From positions 3,277,501-3,341,500 of the forward strand of contig NC_012881.1 of assembly GCF_000023445.1 (NCBI RefSeq): a DNA stretch of 64,000 nt, in the 5' to 3' direction. The notes under the pieces were generated by a model. That model was not told the DNA's origin and did no database searches. It saw only the letters and a list, made by a program, of their open reading frames with translations. Made by a program: the position numbers and the translations under genes. The stretch is from Maridesulfovibrio salexigens DSM 2638 (GTDB lineage: Bacteria > Desulfobacterota > Desulfovibrionia > Desulfovibrionales > Desulfovibrionaceae). Position 1 is the stretch's first letter, and every line of letters starts with the position of its first letter. Below are positions 45,381 through 53,789 of the stretch, one piece after another.

Positions 45381-46136
45381 ATGTCCAAATTGGCATCCAT
45401 TTTAATCTTGCTGATTCTTGTTATGTTTCCAAGTTATTCTGTTGCACGCATGGAAATTTCCTTCGCCACTCAAGACTTCTTTCCCTTTTCATATCTGGAA
45501 AACGACAAAGTAGCTGGGCCGGGAGCAGAAATTATCCGGGAAGTATGCAAAGAAATAAATGTAAAATGTGATATCAAACTTTATCCGTGGCGCAGATCAC
45601 TTGCGATGTGCGACAAAGGGCAGGTCCAAGCGCTTTTTATGGTAGGAAAAAATAAAGAGCGAGAGCAGAAATTTTATTTCAGCCCACCTTTGATTGCAAC
45701 CGAATACGGTTTTTTCGAATGCATGGATAAACCGGTAAACTATAATGGAATTGAAAGCCTTCGCAATATGACAATCGGGACTTATGGCCCATCAAACACA
45801 TCATATAATCTTGAAAAATTAACCATCGATTTCAAAAGCAATATAAATATCGATATAACCCCTGATGACCTTACGCAATTCAGAAAGTTGGCTCGATGCA
45901 GGGTTGACGCGGTTTACTCGAACAGGGATGTCGGGCTTGCGGCAATTAAAAGGTTAAATCTAAACAACATAGCCTACGCAGGAACTGAAAAAAGCCTTAA
46001 TTATTACATAGTATTTTCCAAAACACACACACCTTCCGTGCTTGTAAGAAAATTCAATCTCAGCCTGTCCCTAATGAAAGAATCAGGAAGGTTACAGCAG
46101 ATTCTGCTCAAGTATAACCTTAAAGCAGCCTATTGA
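45381..46136 (+). CDS. Periplasmic solute-binding protein, family 3 (amino-acid type)
   Basis: A 251-residue exported protein with a signal peptide (LASILILLILVMFPSYSVA). The mature part follows the family-3 plan: ISFATQDFFPFSYLENDKVA, GPGAEIIREVC, YPWRRSLAMCDKGQVQALF, ESLRNMTIGTYG, and a C-terminal LMKESGRLQQIL. Several aromatic and Arg residues that contact amino-acid ligands in relatives are present. No permease or ATPase gene adjoins it, so it may be an orphan receptor or sensor subunit. Its 3' end overlaps the convergent WcbI-like gene by seven bases. Confidence 0.85.
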   Translation: MSKLASILILLILVMFPSYSVARMEISFATQDFFPFSYLENDKVAGPGAEIIREVCKEINVKCDIKLYPWRRSLAMCDKGQVQALFMVGKNKEREQKFYFSPPLIATEYGFFECMDKPVNYNGIESLRNMTIGTYGPSNTSYNLEKLTIDFKSNINIDITPDDLTQFRKLARCRVDAVYSNRDVGLAAIKRLNLNNIAYAGTEKSLNYYIVFSKTHTPSVLVRKFNLSLSLMKESGRLQQILLKYNLKAAY

Positions 46137-47311
46137 TGCCCCAGCACAAAGCGCTCAATTTCATCAATACGCTTTATATAATCTTTTGTGTAAAGCGGTC
46201 CGTTAGCTGTAAACGAAACAGCAGCATTACGATGAACCTGACACCAGTGGGCCAAAACCGGATTGGGCCAGATACGGGAATATGTTTTGATCATATGCAA
46301 TGTATTGTGGCAGACCGGGGTAAATTCTGCGGTACGGGACAATAGCTCTGTGTAATCTTTTCCAAGATCTAGAAAAAAAGATCCAACTGCTCGTGCACAC
46401 TGATAATTTGCCCCGGAAGATAGCATCTCGATAAGTTTGTCCTCAGGAAACTTTTCCGGCTGCCACGGACGCAGCCATTCATCAGGAACAACCTCTTCTT
46501 CGGAGTATTCTATACGCCCTTCTTTCAGGAATTGTTCTACCTTGCCTGCCAACACGGGCCACATGGAACCGATATGTTCAACATCACGGCTGGCGTGCAG
46601 CCCTGTAATAGAATTATTTTCCTCGGTAATCTTGAACTTGAGGAATGGACAGTGGGCTTCGATCTTTTTCTCTGACCCAGCCCATATTCCTGCAAAAATA
46701 CGATCCAACTCAATAATATTAAGATTATCAATCTCACTTTCCCAGCTCTTAAGAACTGGTCTGGCTGTCCGCCAAAGGTCAGTCCATCCATCAAGATAGG
46801 AATAAGGATCGGGACCGAAAGCCGGATAATGGGAAAGACGTGAAACGACAATAATAGGAACCTTAGGAAAACGATCACGAAGATTGCCGAGCATCTCCCG
46901 GTAACGATTCAGGTAACTGCCCGGTCTTGCCTGCACCATACCGCAACTGCCTTTCATCCATGCTTCGAATTCAGGGTGCTCATTCCACGCCTCAGGGTTA
47001 ACGAAAAAAATGTATTTAGATTCTCCATGCACAAAGAGCGGGCTGTTTTCATGAAATAAATTCATCACGATAAGTTGCGGCTGCGGATCGTCAGGTGCAA
47101 TCATCTGGAACTGGTGAACCAGCTTCCGGTCGTGGTAATATTTTTCCAACCCGAATTTAGCGTCCATGGCCGCCAGTTCCTCTGGGATAATTCCCGGCGA
47201 ACTGTTATATGTAAATGGGGAAGCCAGAACCCGGTAGGTGCAGGGATAACCAGATTTTTCTACTGCCCTGCCGAGGAAATCCATTTGACAGTTTCCTAAA
47301 AAGTAAAGCAT
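46130..47311 (-). CDS. WcbI-like polysaccharide biosynthesis / putative acetyltransferase protein
   Basis: A 393-residue protein beginning LYFLGNCQMDFLGRAV. The GNCQ motif at the extreme N-terminus is the hallmark of the WcbI family, implicated in capsule polysaccharide modification and acetyl-CoA/CoA binding. A SGNH-like alpha/beta segment follows (IVVSRLSHYPAFGPDPYSYLDG), and HASRDVEHIGSMW in the second half could supply a His. The C-terminal 120 residues are helical and unassigned. It overlaps the 3' end of the binding-protein gene on the other strand. Function here is inferred only from the GNCQ family. Confidence 0.65.
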   Translation of the reverse strand: MLYFLGNCQMDFLGRAVEKSGYPCTYRVLASPFTYNSSPGIIPEELAAMDAKFGLEKYYHDRKLVHQFQMIAPDDPQPQLIVMNLFHENSPLFVHGESKYIFFVNPEAWNEHPEFEAWMKGSCGMVQARPGSYLNRYREMLGNLRDRFPKVPIIVVSRLSHYPAFGPDPYSYLDGWTDLWRTARPVLKSWESEIDNLNIIELDRIFAGIWAGSEKKIEAHCPFLKFKITEENNSITGLHASRDVEHIGSMWPVLAGKVEQFLKEGRIEYSEEEVVPDEWLRPWQPEKFPEDKLIEMLSSGANYQCARAVGSFFLDLGKDYTELLSRTAEFTPVCHNTLHMIKTYSRIWPNPVLAHWCQVHRNAAVSFTANGPLYTKDYIKRIDEIERFVLGHQ

Positions 47312-47385
47312 TCTGACTCCTTGATGATTGTTGTTTAACTATCAAGATTTCACTCTATTGCAGACTTACAGTCAACCCTAGAAGA

Positions 47386-48009
47386 ATGAAAGAAATAAAG
47401 GTTGAAACATTTGTGCTTGGTCCACTTGAGACCAATTCCTACCTGCTCTCCAGCGGTTCTGAGGCAGTGGTCATTGACTGTGGAATGGAACCGGCCCCCA
47501 TGCTGCAGGCCATTCGTGAGAGGGAACTGAATGTTCATTCCATCTACCTGACCCATATGCACCTTGATCATGTCGGCGGCGTAAGTGCACTGCAAAAACA
47601 GACCGGCGCCACGGTCTACGGCAACCACAACGATTTATATCTCAATGATATTCCTGTCAAAAACGGCGGTTCACTTGAATTCAAGAAACTGCTTGATTTT
47701 GAAATCACTGACTTGAAGCAGGGACGCAAAAATATCCTCGATAATCCGGTAATGATCATTGAAACTCCGGGACACACCCCCGGAAGCCTGTCCTACTTCT
47801 TTCCTGCTATGGGCTGCATCTTTGTCGGCGACCTGCTGTTCATGATTTCAGTCGGACGGACCGATCTGCCCGGAGGCAACAGCGATGAACTGCTCAGCTC
47901 CATCAGAAATAGAATTTTCATCCTTCCCGGCGAGACCCAAATATTTTCCGGACACGGGCCAATGACCACCATCAAACACGAAATGCGCAATAACCCGTTG
48001 TTTGTTTAG
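47386..48009 (+). CDS. MBL-fold metallo-hydrolase (glyoxalase II-like)
   Basis: A 207-residue metallo-beta-lactamase-fold hydrolase. Metal ligands are in THMHLDHVGG (HxHxDH), ETPGHTPGSL, FVGDLLF and the final SGHGPMTT. The short length and lack of a C-terminal substrate domain fit the YcbL-type single-domain group rather than classical GloB. Substrate unknown; thioester hydrolysis is a guess from relatives. It is monocistronic, ending beside an R2-type repeat. Confidence 0.88.
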   Translation: MKEIKVETFVLGPLETNSYLLSSGSEAVVIDCGMEPAPMLQAIRERELNVHSIYLTHMHLDHVGGVSALQKQTGATVYGNHNDLYLNDIPVKNGGSLEFKKLLDFEITDLKQGRKNILDNPVMIIETPGHTPGSLSYFFPAMGCIFVGDLLFMISVGRTDLPGGNSDELLSSIRNRIFILPGETQIFSGHGPMTTIKHEMRNNPLFV

Positions 48010-48011
48010 AG

Positions 48012-48138
48012 ATGCCTCCGGCGCCTTAACCCCTTTTGCAAAAGAATTTGTTACACTGTCGTTATCCCTAAGACTCGAAGCAAAGCTTCTCGCCTAAGGG
48101 CTAATGCAAGAATCCCAAAACTTTTAATAAGCTTCGCT
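48012..48138 (+). repeat. Intergenic repeat, long form of family R2, copy D
   Basis: It begins GATGCCTCCGGCGCC and ends CTTTTAATAAGCTTCGC, the same ends as R2, with the CTTTTGCAAAAG hairpin. Inside is an additional segment with ATCCCTAAGACTCGAAGC and AAGCTTCTCGCCTAAGGGC. The copy at 62139-62270 is its inverted near-duplicate. Confidence 0.8.
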
Positions 48139-48170
48139 TTCTTAGTGATCCAAAATTGTCCACTACAAAA

Positions 48171-48208
48171 AAAGGAGAAACAACCTTCAGGTCGTTTCTC
48201 CTTTTATT
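48171..48208. terminator. Bidirectional terminator between MBL-fold gene and DRTGG gene
   Basis: Stem AAAGGAGAAAC/GTTTCTCCTTT with an inner ACC/GGT pair, flanked by A-run and T-run, between convergent genes. Confidence 0.88.
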
Positions 48209-48232
48209 TTGAATTCTTTTTATCTAGCGAAT

Positions 48233-49300
48233 CTAATATTTAAGACCCAGCTGCTTTTTCAGGTAGGTAAAATCGATGTGTTTTTCTACCAGATCAACAC
48301 CGTGCTTGATCTTGGCAGACTCACGCAGCTTGTGGCGGGAAAGAATATCTTCCATTTTCTTCGCAACGGTAAAAGTATCGTCACGAACCACGATAATGGG
48401 TGTTTCCAGCACTTCTGAGCGAGTCAGGATAATATCATTCGGGTAAAGGTTACCAGTCAGCACCAGACAAGGACATTCCCCTTCAAGGGCCACCAGCTGA
48501 ACATCTGAACGGTCACCACCGACGATAACCGCGGAGTTTCGATGCCTGCGGAAATGAGTCATAAAGTTTTCCACCTGCATGGTACCGATGAGAAAACTTT
48601 CCACGGGCTGGTCAGTGCGATTATGAGCAGTAATGATCTTTCCGCCGAGACGATCGGCAAGGTCACCAACTTTGATTGTACCCATGAGCGGATCCTTAGG
48701 AATCACGCCAAGAACTTTAACACCCTTGCGCTCAAGAAACGGTTTAATGAGGGTTGTAATCTCATCCATGAAGGTCGGCGGGATGTCGTTAAGCACAACG
48801 CCCGCAAGATTATCGCCCAGAGCTTCCTTAAGCACCACCAGATAGTCGTAATTAAGTTCCTTCTGAAAACGGTCGATAACCACGCATTTGATGCCCAGCT
48901 TCTTAACCAGATGAATACCATCAACTCCGCAATATTTACCGGAGTACATGGAACCGGAACCTGCAACCAGAGTCAGGTCTTTACCTGCGCTGATCTTAGC
49001 GTAACCATCAACAATAGGCTGAACATGGTCCTCAACCTTACCGTTAAAGGCCTGAACCTTAAAATCGTGGGTAACAACCACCGGGGTAACAACATTCGGA
49101 GGATTGGAAACGCCGAGCACATCCTGAATAAAGAATGCATCTTCATCCCCCAGCCGTCCATCAACCTCAGCAGGAATTGCGCCCACAGGTTTCATATACC
49201 CAAGGCTGACGCCCTGTTTCTGAAAATGCAGCCCCAACCCCATAACAATCATGTTCTTACCGGAATATCCGCTAGTAGAACCAATATATAAACCGGACAT
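48233..49300 (-). CDS. BioD-like/DRTGG-domain protein (phosphotransacetylase N-terminal-like)
   Basis: A 355-residue cytoplasmic protein. The N-terminal half is a BioD-like P-loop fold with a degenerate nucleotide motif (GSTSGYSGKNM), then MKPVGAIPAEVDG and a VAGSGSMYSGKY loop. The C-terminal half is a DRTGG domain (VIVGGDRSDVQLVALEG). Together they match the regulatory N-terminal part of long phosphotransacetylases, here a free-standing protein. It is encoded 16 bases after the acyl-CoA synthetase gene, so it likely regulates acetyl-CoA/acetate interconversion. Confidence 0.85.
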   Translation of the reverse strand: MSGLYIGSTSGYSGKNMIVMGLGLHFQKQGVSLGYMKPVGAIPAEVDGRLGDEDAFFIQDVLGVSNPPNVVTPVVVTHDFKVQAFNGKVEDHVQPIVDGYAKISAGKDLTLVAGSGSMYSGKYCGVDGIHLVKKLGIKCVVIDRFQKELNYDYLVVLKEALGDNLAGVVLNDIPPTFMDEITTLIKPFLERKGVKVLGVIPKDPLMGTIKVGDLADRLGGKIITAHNRTDQPVESFLIGTMQVENFMTHFRRHRNSAVIVGGDRSDVQLVALEGECPCLVLTGNLYPNDIILTRSEVLETPIIVVRDDTFTVAKKMEDILSRHKLRESAKIKHGVDLVEKHIDFTYLKKQLGLKY

Positions 49301-49316
49301 AATGTCCTCCTTGTAA

Positions 49317-51425
49317 CTAACTTACTGTCATCCTCATATTAGCAACAACAGCACCATCCGGGCCGGCGATAACCGGATCAAACTCAGCTTCCTGAATCTC
49401 CGGAAGGTCAGAGGCCATCTGGGAAACCATGAGCAGCACATCTTCCAAAGCGCCGAGATTTACCGCCGTGCCGGAACGTACCCCCCGTAAAATAGGATAC
49501 GCTTTGATCTCACGGATCATTTCCTGAGCATCATTTAGTGCCAGAGGAGCCAGCCGTGATGATACATCACCAAGCAGGTCCACGTGAAGTCCCGCAAGGG
49601 AGAAATTTATAAGCGGCCCGAACTGGGGGTCACGCTTGAAAGTTACCACAATTTCATGGGAATCCTTCGGTCCCATAGCTTGAACCAAACACCCGGTAAT
49701 GTATGCATCTTTGCACCTTCTGGTCGCCCGTGTGGTAATTTCCAGAAAAGCCTTACGCAGAGCCTGCGGAGTCTGGATATCGGTGATAACCAACCCGAGC
49801 TCCTGCTTACGTGAAATCTGGGGAGAAGCCACCTTAAGCGCTACAGGATACCCGATCCTTTTGGCGGCCTTGGCTGCCTGATTTGAAGTTCGGGCCAAAA
49901 CGGTTTCCGGCACAGGAAGTTCGTAGGCAGAAGCCAATTGCTGGGCGTCCAATTCCACGAGTTCGGTCAATCCGGTCTTGCGGCAGTTCTCTACAATGGA
50001 CTTGGCCTTGGAATAGTCGCGCCTGAAACAGACATCAATGGGCCAATCTTTTTTCTGCCAGCGGTAACAACGGGTCATGGCATCAAGGGAACGGACTGCA
50101 GCTTCAGGAAATTCGTAGCACGGAATTCCTGCTGCACGAAGCATCCTGCGTGCTTTTCTGGTCGAATGGTCACCCATAAAACAAGTGATGATGGGCTTAT
50201 CACATTCTTTTTCCAATTCGATAATATCTGCGGCAGCTTTTTCCACATCTTCAAGAATATTGGCCGCCGGAGTCAGAATAATCAGAATGGAATGAAATAC
50301 ATCATCCTCTGCAACAGCCCTAAGTACTTTGTGATAGGTATCAGCATTTGCATCCCCAAGCATATCAATGGGGTTGTATAAAGAAGCGTAGCGAGGAAGA
50401 ACTTCCTTCATCTTTTCGAGAGTTGACGATGAGGGACGTGAAATATTCAGGGTACCTTTCTCGGCCATGTCGGTGGCGAGAATTCCGGGACCGCCGGAGT
50501 TGGTGATAATGGCGACATTGGAGCCGCTGGGTAAAGGCTGGCAGGAAAATGCATGGGCAAGGTTGAACATATCTTCTATGTCCACAGCCTGCATTACCCC
50601 GGTTTGATTGAATGCAGCATTGTAAGCAGTGGTAGCCCCGGTCAAATGTCCGGCATGGGCTGAAGCAGCCCTTGCACCGGAAGGAGTTTCCCCGGCCCGC
50701 AATAAAATGAGAGGCTTTTTAAAAGTTGTATCGTAGGCTGTACGGAGGAAATCCTGTCCGTCCTTTAGTGTTTCGCAATAGCCGACAATAACTTTAGTAT
50801 CTTCGTCGTTGGCAAGATAATTAAGCATGGTGGCTTCACCGAGAACAGCCTTATTGCCGAGACTGATAAATTTTGAAAAACCGACACCTTCGCTATTGGC
50901 CCAGTCAAGAGCGGTGCTGCACATGGCCCCGGACTGTGAGAGAAAAGCAATATTACCCTTAAGCGTAAAATCAGGATCAAGGCTGGCGTTCATGCCCAGA
51001 GCCGTATTCATGAGTCCCATACAATTTGGACCGAGAATAATCATATCATGATTCTTAGCTGTCCTTGCCAATTCCCTTTCCAGACGATAACCTTCCCGTC
51101 CGGTCTCGCCGAAACCGCCACTGGTAACAACGGCAGCTCGGACCAGAATTTCTGAAAGATCGTCTATCGCTTGAATAGCTTCATCTGGCGGAAGACATAT
51201 CAAGGCCAAATCAATCCCACGGGGTAATTGGGAAACCGAAGAAAATGCGCCAAGTCCGTGAACTTCGGCTCCTTCCCCATTGACGGGGAATATTTTTCCC
51301 TTATATCCAGAGGCAAGGAGGTTGGCAGTAATTATGCTGGCCTTATCCTGAGGATCGGCAGAAATTCCGATTACGGCAATCGCTTTGGGCTCAAACAAGG
51401 CCTTTAAACATGAATATGAGTACAT
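49317..51425 (-). CDS. ADP-forming acetyl-CoA/acyl-CoA synthetase, fused alpha-beta
   Basis: A 702-residue NDP-forming acyl-CoA synthetase interconverting acetyl-CoA (or another acyl-CoA) plus ADP and phosphate with the free acid plus ATP. The CoA-binding domain opens the protein (LFEPKAIAVIGISADP), followed by the ligase domain (GPNCMGLMNTALG, FLSQSGAMCSTALDW). The phosphohistidine loop is SAHAGHLTGA, and an ATP-grasp domain fills the C-terminal 230 residues (AAKAAKRIGYPVALKVASP). The fused order alpha-beta is as in bacterial and some archaeal enzymes. The divergent rnc start is only 28 bases away. Confidence 0.9.
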   Translation of the reverse strand: MYSYSCLKALFEPKAIAVIGISADPQDKASIITANLLASGYKGKIFPVNGEGAEVHGLGAFSSVSQLPRGIDLALICLPPDEAIQAIDDLSEILVRAAVVTSGGFGETGREGYRLERELARTAKNHDMIILGPNCMGLMNTALGMNASLDPDFTLKGNIAFLSQSGAMCSTALDWANSEGVGFSKFISLGNKAVLGEATMLNYLANDEDTKVIVGYCETLKDGQDFLRTAYDTTFKKPLILLRAGETPSGARAASAHAGHLTGATTAYNAAFNQTGVMQAVDIEDMFNLAHAFSCQPLPSGSNVAIITNSGGPGILATDMAEKGTLNISRPSSSTLEKMKEVLPRYASLYNPIDMLGDANADTYHKVLRAVAEDDVFHSILIILTPAANILEDVEKAAADIIELEKECDKPIITCFMGDHSTRKARRMLRAAGIPCYEFPEAAVRSLDAMTRCYRWQKKDWPIDVCFRRDYSKAKSIVENCRKTGLTELVELDAQQLASAYELPVPETVLARTSNQAAKAAKRIGYPVALKVASPQISRKQELGLVITDIQTPQALRKAFLEITTRATRRCKDAYITGCLVQAMGPKDSHEIVVTFKRDPQFGPLINFSLAGLHVDLLGDVSSRLAPLALNDAQEMIREIKAYPILRGVRSGTAVNLGALEDVLLMVSQMASDLPEIQEAEFDPVIAGPDGAVVANMRMTVS

Positions 51426-51453
51426 TCGTTAATATAAATTCAAGCAGGTTTGT

Positions 51454-52158
51454 ATGGTAGAAGATTTTTCTCGCCTCCAGCAAGGTATCCACTATCGATT
51501 TTCTCAAGTCAAGCATTTAGCCACCGCACTGACCCACAGTTCTTGGGCAAATGAACAACCTGAGCCTGTTGAAGACAACGAAAGACTGGAGTTTTTGGGT
51601 GACGCAGTGTTGGAACTATGCGTTACAGAAGAGCTGTTTAAAAGGTTTAAGGGAGCTCATGAAGGCCAGCTGACCAAGATCAGATCAAAGCTGGTCAAAG
51701 AAAAAAGCCTTGCCACAATTGCGCGGGAACTGGATATAAACGATTTTTTGAAACTGGGACGCGGAGAAGAAGCACAAGGCGGCCGCAACCGTTCCTCCCT
51801 GCTGGCTGATGCCATGGAAGCAGTCATCGGGGCTGTATTTCTTGACGGGGGCTATGCCGAAGCACAAAAATTTATCATGCGGATATTTGCCAATAAATGG
51901 CCTGCAACTTTCAAGATAGAAAGTTCCAAGGACTTCAAAAGCAAATTACAGGAAGTGACTCAGGCCAGATTCAAAGAACGTCCGACCTACGTGCTTACCG
52001 GAACCAAAGGCCCGGAGCATGAAAAAATATTTATGGTAAATCTGAATCTCCCGGATGGGAAATCTTTTGATTCGGAAGGTTCCAGCCTTAAAAAAGCCGA
52101 ACAGACAGCTGCGGCCAAGGCTCTTGATTATCTCACAGAAGACGAAGGTCTATCTTAA
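51454..52158 (+). CDS. rnc: Ribonuclease III
   Basis: A 234-residue double-strand-specific endoribonuclease for rRNA and mRNA processing. The catalytic signature is [17 protein letters not shown] (Glu and Asp metal ligands), with the second acidic cluster in [18 protein letters not shown]. The C-terminal dsRNA-binding domain runs from [14 protein letters not shown] to [15 protein letters not shown]. It is divergent from the acyl-CoA synthetase gene. The usual companion era is not adjacent. Confidence 0.96.
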   Translation: MVEDFSRLQQGIHYRFSQVKHLATALTHSSWANEQPEPVEDNERLEFLGDAVLELCVTEELFKRFKGAHEGQLTKIRSKLVKEKSLATIARELDINDFLKLGRGEEAQGGRNRSSLLADAMEAVIGAVFLDGGYAEAQKFIMRIFANKWPATFKIESSKDFKSKLQEVTQARFKERPTYVLTGTKGPEHEKIFMVNLNLPDGKSFDSEGSSLKKAEQTAAAKALDYLTEDEGLS

Positions 52159-52195
52159 AATAACCGCATCCAACTTTTTCCTACGCTCCGGGATT

Positions 52196-52303
52196 TAAAA
52201 ACACCCAGATGCGAGGAGTAAAAAAAGGCTGAAATGATACGTATACACCATACGTGAGTTTCAGCTTTTTTTTTGCAATGCGCTGAAAGTTAGTTAGAGC
52301 TTT
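52196..52303 (+). repeat. Long hairpin repeat, family R1, copy 3
   Basis: A shorter, more diverged copy. The left arm has CAGATGCGAGGAG, the apex CCATACGTGAG, and the inner stem GGCTGAAAT with GTTTCAGC, flanked by poly-A and poly-T. It lies between convergent rnc and flagellin genes. Confidence 0.7.
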
Positions 52304-52327
52304 ATTGACTGCCCCAAAATAGTTCAA

Positions 52328-52363
52328 GGACTGGGAGGCGGTGATCAATCGCCTCCACAGTCC
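52328..52363 (-). terminator. Hairpin downstream of flagellin gene
   Basis: Stem GGACTGGGAGGCG with CGCCTCCACAGTCC (one bulge and one mismatch) 31 bases past the flagellin stop. There is no strong T-run, so it may protect the abundant flagellin mRNA's 3' end as much as terminate it. Confidence 0.55.
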
Positions 52364-52393
52364 TTAATCTTCACCCGATTATCTCAAGCGGTT

Positions 52394-53266
52394 TTAGCCG
52401 CCAATGAGCTGCATTGCCATCTTCGGCAGTGAGTTAGCCTGCGAGAGCATCGCTACCGCGGACTGAGTGAGAATCTGGTTACGTACGAATTCGGTCATTT
52501 CAGTTGCTACGTCCACGTCTGAGATACGGGATTCAGCAGCCTGAACGTTTTCTGCCTGAATGGAGAGGTTGGTAATGGTATTCTCCAACCTGTTCTGCAT
52601 GGCACCAAGGTTCGCACGAATCTTATCTTTTGAAATAATTGCCTGCTGGAGCTTATCCAGAGCCTGCTGTGCCAGAGCCTGAGTAGAGATGGAAGTCTGT
52701 ACACCAAGGGCTGAAGCTGTAGATTCACCGATTGCGATGTAATAGTAGTCTTCTGCGGAATCGTTACCGGTTCCGAAGTGAACCTTCAGCGGGCCGGTGG
52801 AATGGAGTCCGTTACCGTTATGGGCACCGGTGCCACCTGAAAGGTTACCGTTCAGCAGGTGGATACCGTTAAAGTCGGTAGCATTTGCGATACGGGTAAT
52901 TTCCGAGGCCATTGCCTGGAATTCAGAATCGATGATAAGACGCTGGTCGGAGTTGTAGGTACCGGTGGATGCCTGGGTTGCCAGCTCTTTCATGCGGATG
53001 AGCTTTTCATCGATTACCTGCAGTGCGCCGTCTGCGGTCTGAATCATGGAGATAGCATCGTTGGCGTTTCTCATACCCTGGTTAAGGGATTTAACGTCAG
53101 CGCGCATAAGTTCACGAATTGCGAGACCGGCAGCATCGTCAGCTGCGGTGCCGACTCTCAAACCTGATGAGAGGCGACGAGTTGAAGTGCCGAGGTTGCC
53201 GTACGCTTCCTGCAGGTTGCGCGAGGCGTGCATTGCCATAAGGTTGTGGTTAATGACTAAGGACAT
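52394..53266 (-). CDS. Flagellin
   Basis: A 290-residue filament subunit exported by the flagellar secretion system. The conserved N-terminal helix region SLVINHNLMAMHASRNLQ continues through SSGLRVGTAADDAAGLAI. The C-terminal region ends with FVRNQILTQSAVAMLSQAN and LPKMAMQLIGG. The variable middle is short (about 145-190) with a Gly/Asn-rich stretch, so the D2/D3 outer domains are minimal. A GGAGG site precedes the ATG and a sigma-54 promoter lies 52 bases upstream. A glycosyltransferase and the hook operon lie nearby. Confidence 0.96.
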   Translation of the reverse strand: MSLVINHNLMAMHASRNLQEAYGNLGTSTRRLSSGLRVGTAADDAAGLAIRELMRADVKSLNQGMRNANDAISMIQTADGALQVIDEKLIRMKELATQASTGTYNSDQRLIIDSEFQAMASEITRIANATDFNGIHLLNGNLSGGTGAHNGNGLHSTGPLKVHFGTGNDSAEDYYYIAIGESTASALGVQTSISTQALAQQALDKLQQAIISKDKIRANLGAMQNRLENTITNLSIQAENVQAAESRISDVDVATEMTEFVRNQILTQSAVAMLSQANSLPKMAMQLIGG

Positions 53267-53317
53267 ATCTGAACCTCCTTGTAGTTCACAAAATTCCGTT
53301 TTTGTTAACCAACCTTA

Positions 53318-53333
53318 AGCAGAGCGTGTGCCA
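53318..53333 (-). promoter_or_regulatory. Sigma-54 promoter of flagellin gene
   Basis: The minus strand reads TGGCACACGCTCTGCT: a perfect TGGCAC -24 element and a TGC -12 element with the required ten bases between GG and GC. The predicted start point leaves a leader of about 40 bases with a GGAGG ribosome-binding site. A 12-base palindrome AAGTCTAGACTT at 53378-53389 lies upstream and could be the activator site. Confidence 0.8.
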
Positions 53334-53641
53334 AAACTATTTTTTCATTAAATTTCAATACATTATTCATATAAATAAAGTCTAGACTTCTTTATATTCA
53401 GCTAAAGAGTCAATTTTTTCCCGCCCTTTCGGCCTATTGACTGTCATTTTTCAGAACAACGGGAAAAGCCGTCCCACCACACAAGCAAACTACTATTATA
53501 CTTATCTTTTAAAGAACATATGACTGACAAACTAGGCATTAACTGCCGCTGCCCCCGCAAACCACGCCGGAAGCAAACATCAAGAAACACAATCATATTA
53601 ATATGGAATAAACATTCCTTAAGGTGAGAAGGTCCGAAAAC
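53334..53641. other. Flagellin upstream region without genes
   Basis: About 300 AT-rich bases upstream of the flagellin promoter. The only features I can point to are the AAGTCTAGACTT palindrome (53378-53389) and a short GC-rich patch near 53550. No credible ORF or structured RNA was recognised. It may hold enhancer sites for a flagellar sigma-54 activator. Confidence 0.4.
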
Positions 53642-53694
53642 AAAAAAAATGGAAACCCCGCTTCCGAAACGGCATATTCGGGAGCGGGGTTTCC
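53642..53694 (-). terminator. Terminator of the hook operon
   Basis: A long stem (GGAAACCCCGCTCCCGAA with TTCGGAAGCGGGGTTTCC, minus strand, one mismatch) followed by ATTTTTTTT on the minus strand, about 95 bases past flgE. Confidence 0.9.
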
Positions 53695-53789
53695 GGGTAC
53701 CTGTGCAGTCGGGGGAGTCAATCCCGTCTGCGGAGGTTGTAGAAGGAGTTTTCCTATATATTCAGCATCATCAGGATACTTTATTCACG

